Origin: Bacteroides sp.
GTDB taxonomy: Bacteria; Bacteroidota; Bacteroidia; Bacteroidales; Muribaculaceae
DNA length: 64,000 nucleotides
Assembly: GCA_014802325.1 (NCBI GenBank)
Contig: JAAVCK010000009.1
Span: 1-64,000 of the forward strand
Direction of reading: 5' to 3'
The notes under the pieces: model-generated
Database searches by the model: none
Seen by the model: the letters and a program-made list of their open reading frames with translations, nothing else
Told to the model about the DNA's origin: nothing
Position numbers and translations under genes: made by a program
Part shown: positions 1-7,561 of the stretch, in pieces
Layout of the letters: each line of letters begins with the position of its first letter
Position numbering within the stretch: position 1 is the stretch's first letter

Positions 1-1
1 C

Positions 2-253
2 CAAAGATGTTATCAATTAAATAATACTCCTGAATTTTTCAAGGAAGAATTATTAATACATATATTTACGACACGGAATGTAGCCGAATTGCCTGTTATT
101 GGGAATATTGATCCATCAAATATTTATCAAAATGAATTGTCGTGGCAACCAAAATCGGACAGATTCTTCTTTTATGGAGATACTCAAAAATATTTAGGTA
201 GGGAAGCATATCTTAATTGGCTTAATATGTCCTCAACTACAAATAAACGATGA
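2..253 (+). CDS. 3' end of an unrecognised protein (partial, cut by window edge)
   Basis: An open frame runs from the window edge to a TGA at 251-253, giving about 83 C-terminal residues rich in Asn, Phe, Tyr and Leu and ending in MSSTTNKR. I do not recognise the family. The stretch is clearly more AT-rich than the housekeeping genes from 1904 on, and it lies on the far side of the tRNA-Ser gene, so it may be cargo of an integrated element. The start is outside the window. That it is coding rests on the open frame and protein-like composition only. Confidence 0.5.
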   Translation, partial: QRCYQLNNTPEFFKEELLIHIFTTRNVAELPVIGNIDPSNIYQNELSWQPKSDRFFFYGDTQKYLGREAYLNWLNMSSTTNKR

Positions 254-470
254 AATCCCAATGCTCACGCATTTGGTTTCCGGATAACTAAGATATTATC
301 CTATTATTCGGTTGCTAACGCAAGATGTGTTCTTGTCGGACATTCTCATGGCATCATGCTGCCCTAAAAACACCCTTGCAAGGGGAAACCCCTCGACCCG
401 ATTTATTCTGGGTTTAAGCGCACTTTACACCGTTATTTTTCGTTATAGTTATATAACTACAACATTGACA
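254..470. other. Non-coding stretch with dense inverted repeats
   Basis: No convincing gene is visible between the partial gene and the ATG at 471. The stretch holds a 12-base palindrome CCCTTGCAAGGG at 373-384, an overlapping agggg/cccct hairpin at 81-93 past 300 (381-393), tttacacc at 424-431 (the reverse complement of the ggtgtaaa motif found beside the tRNA-Ser gene), and a palindrome at 446-459 just upstream of the next start codon. Its role is unknown; regulatory or recombination sites are possible. Confidence 0.4.
446..459. promoter_or_regulatory. Perfect 14-base palindrome, candidate operator
   Basis: TAGTTATATAACTA is its own reverse complement. With one mismatch per arm the symmetry extends to 442-463 (gtta...caac). 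It ends 11 bases before the ATG at 471, a position expected of a repressor operator. No regulator gene is seen nearby, so the function is inferred from symmetry and position alone. Confidence 0.35.
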
Positions 471-1469
471 ATGAAAGAAATCTCCCAATTCATACCAGAA
501 CTTAGTTCCATTTGCAAGATATATTCCGGTGTAATCTCCGGAAGTGGGATCACTTGTGAAGATACATTGACCTTGGCTGCTTTTATCAATTCTTTCCCTT
601 CTGTCCACGATGTCGAATCTGGAATAATGGACTTGGTTCTGAAAGCACCAACTGAGCGCATGGAGATTGTTCTAAAAAGTCTGCATTCTGATTTAGACAG
701 AATTGTATCGCTGTATAAGGATAACAGTATGTACTATGACCGCATGGATCTAAGATTACTTTGGCATACGCCATTGTCGTATGTGAGGGAAGATATTGAG
801 ACCCAGCATAAGAAAACACAGGAGGCAAGCGATGAACTCAAAGAAGCCTCCAATTCGTATGAGATGACGCCTTTCAATGGCATGTCGAAAGATGAAGCAG
901 CCGTATTGGAGCGAAGGGTAGACAAGCTGACAGCAGAATACCAAAAGGAGAAAGCGAAGCTTCAAAATCTTTACGCGAAGCGGAAAAGCCTCGAAGAGGA
1001 AAGATGGAGTGTGCCGACTGATATTTTCAAACTCATATACCAGAAATGTCATGGTCTACTACCTGTAGTGGAGAAATATTACACTAAACCTGTAGAAAAG
1101 AACAAAGAGCAGTCCGAACGGACTGATTTATATCTATCAATGTTGCTTTTAGCGTCCGTCCATGAGCTCTGCAATGGACGGCAGTTTGAAGATATGGCAG
1201 CCATTGATTTTTTCCATGCACTTAACCTGCATCTAGCCTCCAAGCCTTTGGAGGTATGCAAGAATGAGAAAGTAAGGGTTTGCTACCTTATCAATCAGCT
1301 AAGCGAAAAGATTGATAAGGATAAGCGCAGCGAATGGATTGGAGTCATGCTTCGGAATACAGGTATTGAACCGGATTATTACCGTTCAAAATATCGAGAA
1401 CCCATAAACGACCTACCGAGCAAAAAGAACAAGGAGTTTGCAGACGCCTTAAAAGAAATCCTCGGCTGA
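471..1469 (+). CDS. Unrecognised coiled-coil protein at mobile-element edge
   Basis: A 332-residue soluble protein that I cannot assign to a family. I chose the ATG at 471 (MKEISQF). A longer frame upstream begins with a TTG at 312, runs through a repeat-rich stretch, and gives an unlikely Cys/Pro-rich N-terminus. The protein has no signal peptide or membrane segment. Roughly residues 110-200 are charged and heptad-like (KDEAAVLERRVDKL, YQKEKAKLQNLYAKRKSLEE), consistent with a coiled coil flanked by helical domains. It is the last gene before the tRNA-Ser gene at 1689, in a compositionally different segment, which suggests transferred cargo. It could serve element maintenance or host interaction; nothing in the sequence decides this. 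Confidence 0.7.
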   Translation: MKEISQFIPELSSICKIYSGVISGSGITCEDTLTLAAFINSFPSVHDVESGIMDLVLKAPTERMEIVLKSLHSDLDRIVSLYKDNSMYYDRMDLRLLWHTPLSYVREDIETQHKKTQEASDELKEASNSYEMTPFNGMSKDEAAVLERRVDKLTAEYQKEKAKLQNLYAKRKSLEEERWSVPTDIFKLIYQKCHGLLPVVEKYYTKPVEKNKEQSERTDLYLSMLLLASVHELCNGRQFEDMAAIDFFHALNLHLASKPLEVCKNEKVRVCYLINQLSEKIDKDKRSEWIGVMLRNTGIEPDYYRSKYREPINDLPSKKNKEFADALKEILG

Positions 1470-1688
1470 CGCTTTACTTTATCATCGTACCTCATATATA
1501 CGGCTCAAAACTAAAGTGGGTGTAGAGCCGTATTCCTTCTTTTTGGAAGGAACAAAAGGGAGAATAAAAATTTTTATTCCCTTCTTTTCTCCCTTTAAGC
1601 CTACAACCAAAATACCCAATCTCACGCCCAAAACTGGGTGTAAAATTGGGTGTAAATACAACAAAAGCCTGATAATCAGGCTTTATTG
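1470..1688. other. Intergenic region with repeated gggtgta motifs, candidate attachment-site arm
   Basis: This holds gggtgta at 1518-1524, 1636-1642 and 1648-1654; the last two sit in a 12-base tandem (ctgggtgtaaaa, ttgggtgtaaat). An inverted repeat tacggctc/gagccgta lies at 1499-1506 and 1525-1532 and may act as terminator for the preceding gene. An inverted copy of ggtgtaaa lies at 424-431. Repeated short sites next to a tRNA 3' end are typical of tyrosine-recombinase arm sites, but no integrase gene is inside the window, so this remains an inference. Confidence 0.4.
1664..1684 (-). terminator. Terminator hairpin of tRNA-Ser
   Basis: A perfect 9-bp stem aaagcctga/tcaggcttt (1664-1672 with 1676-1684, loop taa) lies just past the tRNA 3' end and is followed on the minus strand by a T-rich run. 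It is well placed as the tRNA transcript's terminator. Confidence 0.65.
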
Positions 1689-1773
1689 CGGAGAGAGAGG
1701 GATTCGAACCCCCGGAGGTGTGACCCTCAACGGTTTTCAAGACCGCCGCAATCGACCACTCTGCCATCTCTCC
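1689..1773 (-). tRNA. tRNA-Ser (anticodon UGA)
   Basis: The reverse complement folds as a class II tRNA of 85 nucleotides: acceptor stem GGAGAGA/TCTCTCC with discriminator G, anticodon loop CTTGAAA (anticodon at 1737-1739 on the complement, UGA, reads UCA codons), a long variable arm, and a T-arm containing GGTTCGAATCC. CCA is not encoded. A promoter lies upstream and a terminator hairpin downstream. Its 3' side borders the AT-rich segment at 1-1469, a common insertion point for integrating elements. Confidence 0.96.
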
Positions 1774-1780
1774 TGACATT

Positions 1781-1853
1781 GCACCGCATTTAAGAGTTGC
1801 GGTTTCTTGTGGAATGCGGTGCAAAGTTAGGGGTATTTTTTGAATTGTGCAAA
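1781..1853 (-). promoter_or_regulatory. Promoter of tRNA-Ser with upstream inverted repeat
   Basis: Read on the minus strand there is a -33 TTTG (complement of 1850-1853), a 20-base spacer, and a -7 TAACTTTG (1822-1829), matching the Bacteroidota housekeeping promoter. A perfect 10-bp inverted repeat gcaccgcatt/aatgcggtgc (1781-1790, 1813-1822) spans the predicted start site near 1816. Its function is unclear. Confidence 0.7.
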
Positions 1854-1903
1854 TATTTTTACAACTTTTTTATCGAAAATTTTACAACTATCTGCAAATC
1901 AAT

Positions 1904-3298
1904 TTAGAATATCATCTTCTCAAGGACGTAGGTACCAACACCGGCAAGGTAACCGAGGAGGGCAAGCCAGCTAAAGTTTTTAAGATACCAGCCAAAGGAG
2001 ATTTTCTCAAGTCCCATGGCAATCACGCCGGCAGCCGATCCGATAATAAGAATGCTGCCACCTACTCCGGCGCAATACGAGAGGAGTTCCCAGAATGTAC
2101 CGTCAACCACAAAGTTGGCTGCATAGCCTGTAACGGTAGGATCGGTAACTACATCGTACATTCCCATCACACCGGCTACCAGGGGCACATTGTCGACAAC
2201 CGACGAAAGCACGCCAAGCACGGAGTCAATGATATATACATTGTGAATGGAGTCGTCGAGATATACGGCCATCATGCGGAGCACGCCTGTGGACTGAAGT
2301 ACTGCCACGGCCATGAGGATACCGAGGAAGAAGAGTATAGAAGGCATGTCGATGCGTGAAATCACACGGGGAATACGATGTTCCTCAGCTTTCTCAAGCA
2401 TACGATGGTTGTAGAATATTTCAGTAAATACCCAGAGTACGCCAAGCACGAAGAGCATTCCGATAAACGGAGGAAGATGGGTGATCGACTTGAAGATGGG
2501 CACGAATATCAGACCTCCTACGCCGAGGTAGAACATACGGTTACGGTCGCGTGCCGAGAACTGTGATTCTGATTCGGGAGTGATGGCAATGGGTGCAAGC
2601 TGGCCGTTGAGTTTGAGCGATACCACAAATATGGGGAGAACCATCGATACGATACTGGGCAGAAGTACATACTTGATAAGAGCCACAGCGGTGACATTGC
2701 CTTTAACCCAAAGCATGATGGTAGTAACATCGCCGATAGGTGACCAGGCGCCGCCGCTGTTGGCTGCGATCACGATAGAAGCGGCGTAGAGCCAGCGCTC
2801 TTGCTGATCATCGATAAGCTTGCGGAGGAGCATTATCATCACGATAGTGGTGGTAAGGTTGTCGAGGATAGCCGACATGAAGAATGTGCAGAATGCAATG
2901 ATCCAAAGGAGCGAACGCTTGTTGCGGGTGGTGATACGGTCAGTGATGATACGGAAACCTCCGTGAACATCCACAAGCTCCACGATAGTCATGGCTCCGA
3001 TAAGGAAGAGCAGAGTCTGCGTAATGTCGCCGAGATGCTCTATGACATCTACATTAAGGATGTACTGAAGAGCCTGATGGCCTACCGATTCGCCCGCAAG
3101 TTCGGGGTTCTCGGCAAGGAATTTCTGAAAATGCTCTCCGGCCGCGGCAGGGACAAGCGACTCTGCGCCGAATGCATAAAGAATCCAAAGGAGCATGCCA
3201 AGCAGAAGAGCTGACGCTGTCTTGTCAATCTTCAACGGATGCTCAAGGGCTATACAGAGATAGCCGATTACGAAAATAACGATTATTGTCGTAAGCAT
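1904..3298 (-). CDS. nhaD: NhaD-family sodium:proton antiporter
   Basis: A 464-residue inner-membrane protein with about a dozen hydrophobic segments, expected to export Na+ in exchange for H+. Conserved NhaD/ArsB-type signatures are visible: SAILDNLTTT near residues 142-151, NSGGAWSPIGDVTT near 180-193, and DNVPLVAGVMGM in the C-terminal half. The length is typical for the family. The gene stands alone, leftward, between the tRNA-Ser promoter and ssb. A -7 element TAAATTTG on the minus strand (3347-3354) would start the transcript about 40 bases before the ATG. Identification at family level is firm; ion specificity is inferred from homologs. Confidence 0.9.
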   Translation of the reverse strand: MLTTIIVIFVIGYLCIALEHPLKIDKTASALLLGMLLWILYAFGAESLVPAAAGEHFQKFLAENPELAGESVGHQALQYILNVDVIEHLGDITQTLLFLIGAMTIVELVDVHGGFRIITDRITTRNKRSLLWIIAFCTFFMSAILDNLTTTIVMIMLLRKLIDDQQERWLYAASIVIAANSGGAWSPIGDVTTIMLWVKGNVTAVALIKYVLLPSIVSMVLPIFVVSLKLNGQLAPIAITPESESQFSARDRNRMFYLGVGGLIFVPIFKSITHLPPFIGMLFVLGVLWVFTEIFYNHRMLEKAEEHRIPRVISRIDMPSILFFLGILMAVAVLQSTGVLRMMAVYLDDSIHNVYIIDSVLGVLSSVVDNVPLVAGVMGMYDVVTDPTVTGYAANFVVDGTFWELLSYCAGVGGSILIIGSAAGVIAMGLEKISFGWYLKNFSWLALLGYLAGVGTYVLEKMIF

Positions 3299-3346
3299 TG
3301 CTTGATAGGGTTAGGTGATTGAATTAAGGTTAATTAAAAATTTATG

Positions 3347-3354
3347 CAAATTTA
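3347..3354 (-). promoter_or_regulatory. -7 promoter element of nhaD
   Basis: TAAATTTG on the minus strand fits the Bacteroidota TAnnTTTG consensus and lies 48 bases upstream of the nhaD ATG. No clear -33 TTTG is seen at the usual distance. Confidence 0.5.
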
Positions 3355-3400
3355 GCAAAAATTCACCAACCTATCCCCTATTATGCAATTCTTTTTATAT

Positions 3401-3730
3401 TTAACGTCCTAAAATCTCGAAATTCTCCACATAAATTTCGGTCACGGTACGTTTGATAGTATTTCTGTCTTCCCAAGTGCGGTAGCGGATTTTCCCTTCC
3501 ACAAACAGTCTGGTTCCCTTTCTGATGTATTTTTCGGCAAATTCCGCCTGCGCGTCCCACATTATTATATTATGCCATTCCGTACGCTCAGGCACCGTAG
3601 TTCCGTCAGGGCGAGTGTAAGCTCTGTCAGACGTAGCAAGTGAGAACGATGCAATAGGGCGTGTCTCTACATAGCGTATCTCAGGATCACGACCAGCATT
3701 GCCTATTAATATGACTTTATTATAACTCAT
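3401..3730 (-). CDS. ssb: Single-stranded DNA-binding protein, short form
   Basis: A 109-residue OB-fold protein that binds single-stranded DNA in replication, repair or recombination. The SSB core is clear: YNKVILIGNAGRDPEIRY at the N-terminus, then ASFSLATSD, TEWHNIIMW and GTRLFVEGKI. The chain stops at FEILGR directly after the OB-fold. It therefore lacks the disordered linker and acidic C-terminal tip that canonical SSB uses to recruit partners. It may be a second, accessory SSB. A -7 TAAATTTG (3735-3742, minus strand) ends only 4 bases from the ATG, so the mRNA is probably leaderless. Confidence 0.92.
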   Translation of the reverse strand: MSYNKVILIGNAGRDPEIRYVETRPIASFSLATSDRAYTRPDGTTVPERTEWHNIIMWDAQAEFAEKYIRKGTRLFVEGKIRYRTWEDRNTIKRTVTEIYVENFEILGR

Positions 3731-3734
3731 ACCA

Positions 3735-3742
3735 CAAATTTA
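3735..3742 (-). promoter_or_regulatory. -7 promoter element of ssb, implying a leaderless mRNA
   Basis: TAAATTTG reads on the minus strand, and its final G is 4 bases from the ATG at 3730. As the transcription start normally lies about 5-8 bases after the element, the message would begin at or next to the start codon. Confidence 0.5.
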
Positions 3743-3819
3743 TAAAAATTTTCATCAAACGCAAAACTTTTTTACACTTACCGGTGTTAGTAGATTAGAA
3801 TAACTATAAATGGAATAAT

Positions 3820-4422
3820 ATGAAGATAAGACCGATTCTTGCCGGAGCCGCAGTGGTACTGGGCCTGACGATGGTAAGCTGTGACACAGCAACGAGTCTT
3901 GCCAAAGACGTAAACGGAACATGGGCAGGCGGAGTTGACCGTATACTCGGCGATGCTCTTAATTCCGACGTGTTTTCAACATATACATTCACCTATGATG
4001 CCGCGAGCGCCAAGGCCGGTGGCGACATAGTCATCAATGCCACACTGGCAGGCAACTACAACGACAATGTGGTTGTGGGCGAGACTCCCTCAAATGTTTC
4101 GGTCACCGTAGCCGGCACATCTTCAATCAGCGGCACGTGGACTGCCATAGATGACGATGAAATCGTCATCACACTCAACCCCTCCACCCTGAAGGTCAGC
4201 CTCGATCCTGCCGCTCAGACCCTTACCTCATCAGCGGTATTGACGGCTGAAACCATCGATACTCTTAAGCCCAGCCTCCTCTCCATGATCAAAGACCGAA
4301 TGGCTTATGACCTGAGAATCAAGTACTCCTCTCCTATCCATATGGACGACGTGAAGGTGAAAGGTGGAAAGACTCTCGAATATGAGGTGAACGATATAGA
4401 CTATACCCTTACAAGTGAATGA
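3820..4422 (+). CDS. Putative lipoprotein of unknown function
   Basis: A 200-residue secreted lipoprotein: the signal peptide is followed by the lipobox MVSC (Cys21), then Asp at +2. The mature part is rich in Thr, Ser, Val and Asp with alternating hydrophobic residues, suggesting a beta-rich calycin-like fold (NGTWAGGVD, SSISGTWTAIDDDEIVITL). I do not recognise a named family. It stands alone between divergent ssb and a convergent gene, and a strong hairpin closes its transcript. Surface or periplasmic location follows from the lipobox; the function is not inferable. Confidence 0.8.
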   Translation: MKIRPILAGAAVVLGLTMVSCDTATSLAKDVNGTWAGGVDRILGDALNSDVFSTYTFTYDAASAKAGGDIVINATLAGNYNDNVVVGETPSNVSVTVAGTSSISGTWTAIDDDEIVITLNPSTLKVSLDPAAQTLTSSAVLTAETIDTLKPSLLSMIKDRMAYDLRIKYSSPIHMDDVKVKGGKTLEYEVNDIDYTLTSE

Positions 4423-4445
4423 CAACAAAATATTAACAAACAACG

Positions 4446-4479
4446 CAGAGCGCCCCGCATTAAGATGCGGGGCGCTCTG
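4446..4479. terminator. Strong hairpin terminator between convergent genes
   Basis: A perfect 15-bp GC-rich stem cagagcgccccgcat (4446-4460) pairs with 4465-4479 around a taag loop. It sits between the convergent ends at 4422 and 4516 and can serve both directions. No long T-run follows on either strand. Confidence 0.75.
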
Positions 4480-4515
4480 AGTATCGTACATATCTGTCCG
4501 GAAGATTCTTTCACC

Positions 4516-6174
4516 TCAGGGCTTAATGCCATCAATATCAGCAAGCCTGACGGCTTCATTGTGATCTGTCACATAAAGCTGTTCGCGGGGAGTGTATGAC
4601 GGCGACAGCCACGATGCGGCCGGCTCGTAGACCGGAGTTGCTATACCTCCGAGATCCAATGCCGTGTGGAAATATGAGCGGCTGCTCGACACAGGCTTGT
4701 CGACATTTTCACGCAGAGCCTCTATTTTATCACCGAACGCTTCATTAAATCCTGCGGAGGTCCACACTATAAACGGCACTCTGACCTGATTGAGCGTAGG
4801 CAGCGGCGATGAGTGCAGAAAAAATCTTGATCCGTCGTCAAAAAGATCTTCACCATGGTCACTCGTGTATAACAGCGAGGCAAGAGGGGCTGCACTGTCG
4901 ATCAGTTCTATAGCTCCGGCAAGAAAGCGGTCGGTCGATATAATACTGTTGTCGTAGGCATTGACCAGCTTATCTCTGCAATAAGCCGAAGCTTCAATAT
5001 AGTCGGTAGGAGTAAAATATTCGTCTTCCTTACCATAACGATCGCGATAGTTGAAGTGCGATCCATAGCCATGGAGAACTACAAGCTGACGAGGATTATT
5101 CCGGGCAAGAATATCTTTCAGAGGCTCAAGCAACCGAGAGTCAGGCGACACCTTACCTAATGAATCATGCTCTCTGATAAAGGACGCCGTATCTGCTTCA
5201 AGACCGAAAAAGTCGATAAACGAATGGTTACGGGCCTGATTGGAGAAAAATGCCGTAGAATACCCGGCTTCCTTGAACGCTGTGATGATGCCCTTTACAT
5301 AGTAGAGCGAATCATAGTCGGGCGCCGATATCTGCGACATAAGCATAGGCACACTCTTGTGAGTGGTATTGGATTCGCTGAGTGCATGTCTTGAAACGAA
5401 CAGTCCGTCTTTAGCCATCAACCCGGGATTAGTGGGGCGGTCGTAACCGCATATTTGCCAATGGGTGGAACGTGAGGTCTCCCCTATCACCAGCACCACA
5501 ATCTTGCGGGCGTCTATCGAGTCAGCCGGCTCGGCATGGAAAGTGTATCCTGCCGACGTATGATGATAATCGTTAATTTTCACACTTCTGTCGACAGCCA
5601 GATATACATTATATAATACATTTACCGGATATAGATCGCAATTAACCCTGTAGCCTTTCACCGAGATCATCGAGATTATCATGGCCATCACACCTATTAC
5701 GGTAGAGCAGTATGCATACGGGCGGTTACGTCTGAGAAATTTCACGTTTAAACGCTTTTTCTTCACTATAGCAACCGTGGCACATACGAGCAGCGGAATG
5801 TAGAGCACTGCCACCACAATCAAAATGGGCCACATGTTTGAGAGCAACTCCGTGGCCTCGCCAGAATTTGTAGTGACAAGATTAAGGAACATATCTACCG
5901 CAATGACACTTCGGCCATACAGGTAAAGAAGCACTACCTGAAACGCCGCAAAAAATATCAGCGGAAACATCAGCCATACCGTGCGACCGATCTTTTGCGA
6001 CACGGAGGCGAGCACCCACACCACGCCAAGTATAACAAACGAGTTGGCTACGGCGGCAAAAAAGGCGTAATGCTCTGTGAACGACAGTATGAATGCCGGC
6101 AGGCAGCATCCGAATATCAGTAGGTAATATAATCCTTTTAAGGTAAATATCTTTGAAAACAGACTTTTTATCAT
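4516..6174 (-). CDS. Phosphoethanolamine transferase (EptA/MCR-like sulfatase-fold enzyme)
   Basis: A 552-residue membrane enzyme expected to transfer phosphoethanolamine from phosphatidylethanolamine to lipid A or another surface glycan. About five N-terminal membrane segments (residues 14-170) precede a periplasmic alkaline-phosphatase-fold domain. Metal and catalytic residues are visible by comparison with MCR/EptA: Glu232 in GETSRS, the probable Thr nucleophile at 271 in SNTTHKSVP, and Asp439-His440 in SDHGED. It follows the BamA-like gene by 25 bases, probably in one transcript. Lipid A modification in related bacteria affects resistance to cationic peptides; the actual acceptor here is inferred. 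Confidence 0.87.
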   Translation of the reverse strand: MIKSLFSKIFTLKGLYYLLIFGCCLPAFILSFTEHYAFFAAVANSFVILGVVWVLASVSQKIGRTVWLMFPLIFFAAFQVVLLYLYGRSVIAVDMFLNLVTTNSGEATELLSNMWPILIVVAVLYIPLLVCATVAIVKKKRLNVKFLRRNRPYAYCSTVIGVMAMIISMISVKGYRVNCDLYPVNVLYNVYLAVDRSVKINDYHHTSAGYTFHAEPADSIDARKIVVLVIGETSRSTHWQICGYDRPTNPGLMAKDGLFVSRHALSESNTTHKSVPMLMSQISAPDYDSLYYVKGIITAFKEAGYSTAFFSNQARNHSFIDFFGLEADTASFIREHDSLGKVSPDSRLLEPLKDILARNNPRQLVVLHGYGSHFNYRDRYGKEDEYFTPTDYIEASAYCRDKLVNAYDNSIISTDRFLAGAIELIDSAAPLASLLYTSDHGEDLFDDGSRFFLHSSPLPTLNQVRVPFIVWTSAGFNEAFGDKIEALRENVDKPVSSSRSYFHTALDLGGIATPVYEPAASWLSPSYTPREQLYVTDHNEAVRLADIDGIKP

Positions 6175-6199
6175 TGACTAAACATGTTGGTTCCGACTT

Positions 6200-7405
6200 C
6201 TAAAACACTTCATTGAGCTGAAACGCCACACCCATCTCACCACGGCCGAAACCGAGATCGAGACATATATTGGTGCGCTGCCTGAGTTCAAACCGAAGGC
6301 CTAAGCCAAGTGTAGGAAGAAGATTTTTATATTGTACCTGTGAAAAATCATGGAAAACCGTACCGGCACCAACCCATGTGACAAATCCGAATCTGCGCCA
6401 AACATGCTGCCTTAGTTCGGCCATAACGTTCATCTCGTTGCGGTCACGGTAGCGACCCTCATAATAACCGCGGAACCCCATGTGGCCACCAAGCTGAGGC
6501 ATCATGGTCCACAAGGCCGTGCCGAGGGTAAAAGCGCCATGGAAGTGTGTGGCTATCACACCGCCGCGCCACAGCGTATGGTAATAGTTGGTCTCAACCT
6601 CTGTAATATTAAAGTTGGCACTTCTATGTCCGAATATATCAGGATAGAACCGGTTGACCACCTCTACGAATATACCTTTATAGGGTGAATTAAGATTATC
6701 GCGCGTATCGTAAGAGATCACGAAGCCGGCTCCGAGGCTCATGGTTGTCATCGGCTGACCGTGCCAGAGAGATATATCACGTATCCTCATGGCATGAGTG
6801 TAGTTGAAATGCAGCGATGGCCCGACGTATATGCTATGCACAGTGTGAAACTGATAGTCGGAGTTGAGTGAGTACGTGATGCGCTGATACTTGGTACGGA
6901 TATCATCATTGCGTTCTTCCTGAAAACCGAGACCCCAGAACGATGGTGAGAAAAAAGATATCCTTGAAGCATAGTTAAGTCGACGAGTATCATGCGGACT
7001 GACATGTGTACCCTCTATACCTATCATATAATAACCGCCTGTCGACACCTGTCCCGGAAATGAGATAAATGAATTCATCAGAGTGGTATCAGACGGATCG
7101 GTGGTATATGCTCCCGTAAGAAGCAGACCGAGATTAAATTTTGTATCTACCGAATAACTCGGTCCGGCAAAGAAATTATATTTGGGTTTTCCGGTAATTT
7201 TAGTCGTATCAGGGCTCATCACGAAGTCATATAGCCTGACAAAGATATTTCGGCTCTCTGCTACAGAGTCACCGGGCAGCTTTGTCGTGGCTTCATCGTC
7301 ACCATCAGGCATTGCATAACCGGTTGCCGCAATAAAAAAGAGCGTGCAACAGATAATGCTGCGGAGGATCAATACAGGCGAGTATGACTTCAACAGTTGA
7401 TTCAT
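6200..7405 (-). CDS. BamA/TamA-family outer-membrane beta-barrel protein
   Basis: A 401-residue protein with a signal peptide (ILRSIICCTLFFIAATGYA) and then an Omp85-type C-terminal barrel (bacterial surface antigen, D15): alternating aromatic strands, LGAGFVISYDTRDN, GGHMGFRGYYEGRYRDRNE (the lid-loop RGY-type motif), and a terminal Phe. There are no POTRA repeats, so it is a barrel-only relative rather than the main BamA. The ATG at 7405 was chosen because it begins the signal peptide and a -7 element TACCTTTG lies at 7410-7417; a frame reaching back to 7468 would include the promoter. Transport or assembly of outer-membrane components is inferred. Confidence 0.82.
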   Translation of the reverse strand: MNQLLKSYSPVLILRSIICCTLFFIAATGYAMPDGDDEATTKLPGDSVAESRNIFVRLYDFVMSPDTTKITGKPKYNFFAGPSYSVDTKFNLGLLLTGAYTTDPSDTTLMNSFISFPGQVSTGGYYMIGIEGTHVSPHDTRRLNYASRISFFSPSFWGLGFQEERNDDIRTKYQRITYSLNSDYQFHTVHSIYVGPSLHFNYTHAMRIRDISLWHGQPMTTMSLGAGFVISYDTRDNLNSPYKGIFVEVVNRFYPDIFGHRSANFNITEVETNYYHTLWRGGVIATHFHGAFTLGTALWTMMPQLGGHMGFRGYYEGRYRDRNEMNVMAELRQHVWRRFGFVTWVGAGTVFHDFSQVQYKNLLPTLGLGLRFELRQRTNICLDLGFGRGEMGVAFQLNEVF

Positions 7406-7409
7406 TCTG

Positions 7410-7417
7410 CAAAGGTA
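7410..7417 (-). promoter_or_regulatory. -7 promoter element of BamA-like gene, implying leaderless mRNA
   Basis: TACCTTTG on the minus strand ends 4 bases before the ATG at 7405. This is the same geometry as the ssb promoter at 3735-3742. Confidence 0.5.
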
Positions 7418-7561
7418 CACCAATTTTGCGATTAAAAATTGTACGAAAAGCCTTATTTTTTCCGCCAATTATCCAATAAGGCAAAATTTCGCTTATTATT
7501 ACTATGAAAGTTCACATTTTTTGCCGAATTTTGCGGTGTAAAAATAGATTGTGAAGTACGT

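Noticed and set aside
312-470. 53-residue N-terminal extension of the gene at 471
   Set aside because: It starts at a TTG, runs through the palindrome-rich stretch and has an unlikely Cys/Pro-rich composition; the ATG at 471 is preferred.
1516-1776. 86-residue open frame running through the tRNA-Ser gene
   Set aside because: It overlaps the tRNA and its terminator; the frame is a by-product of the tRNA sequence.
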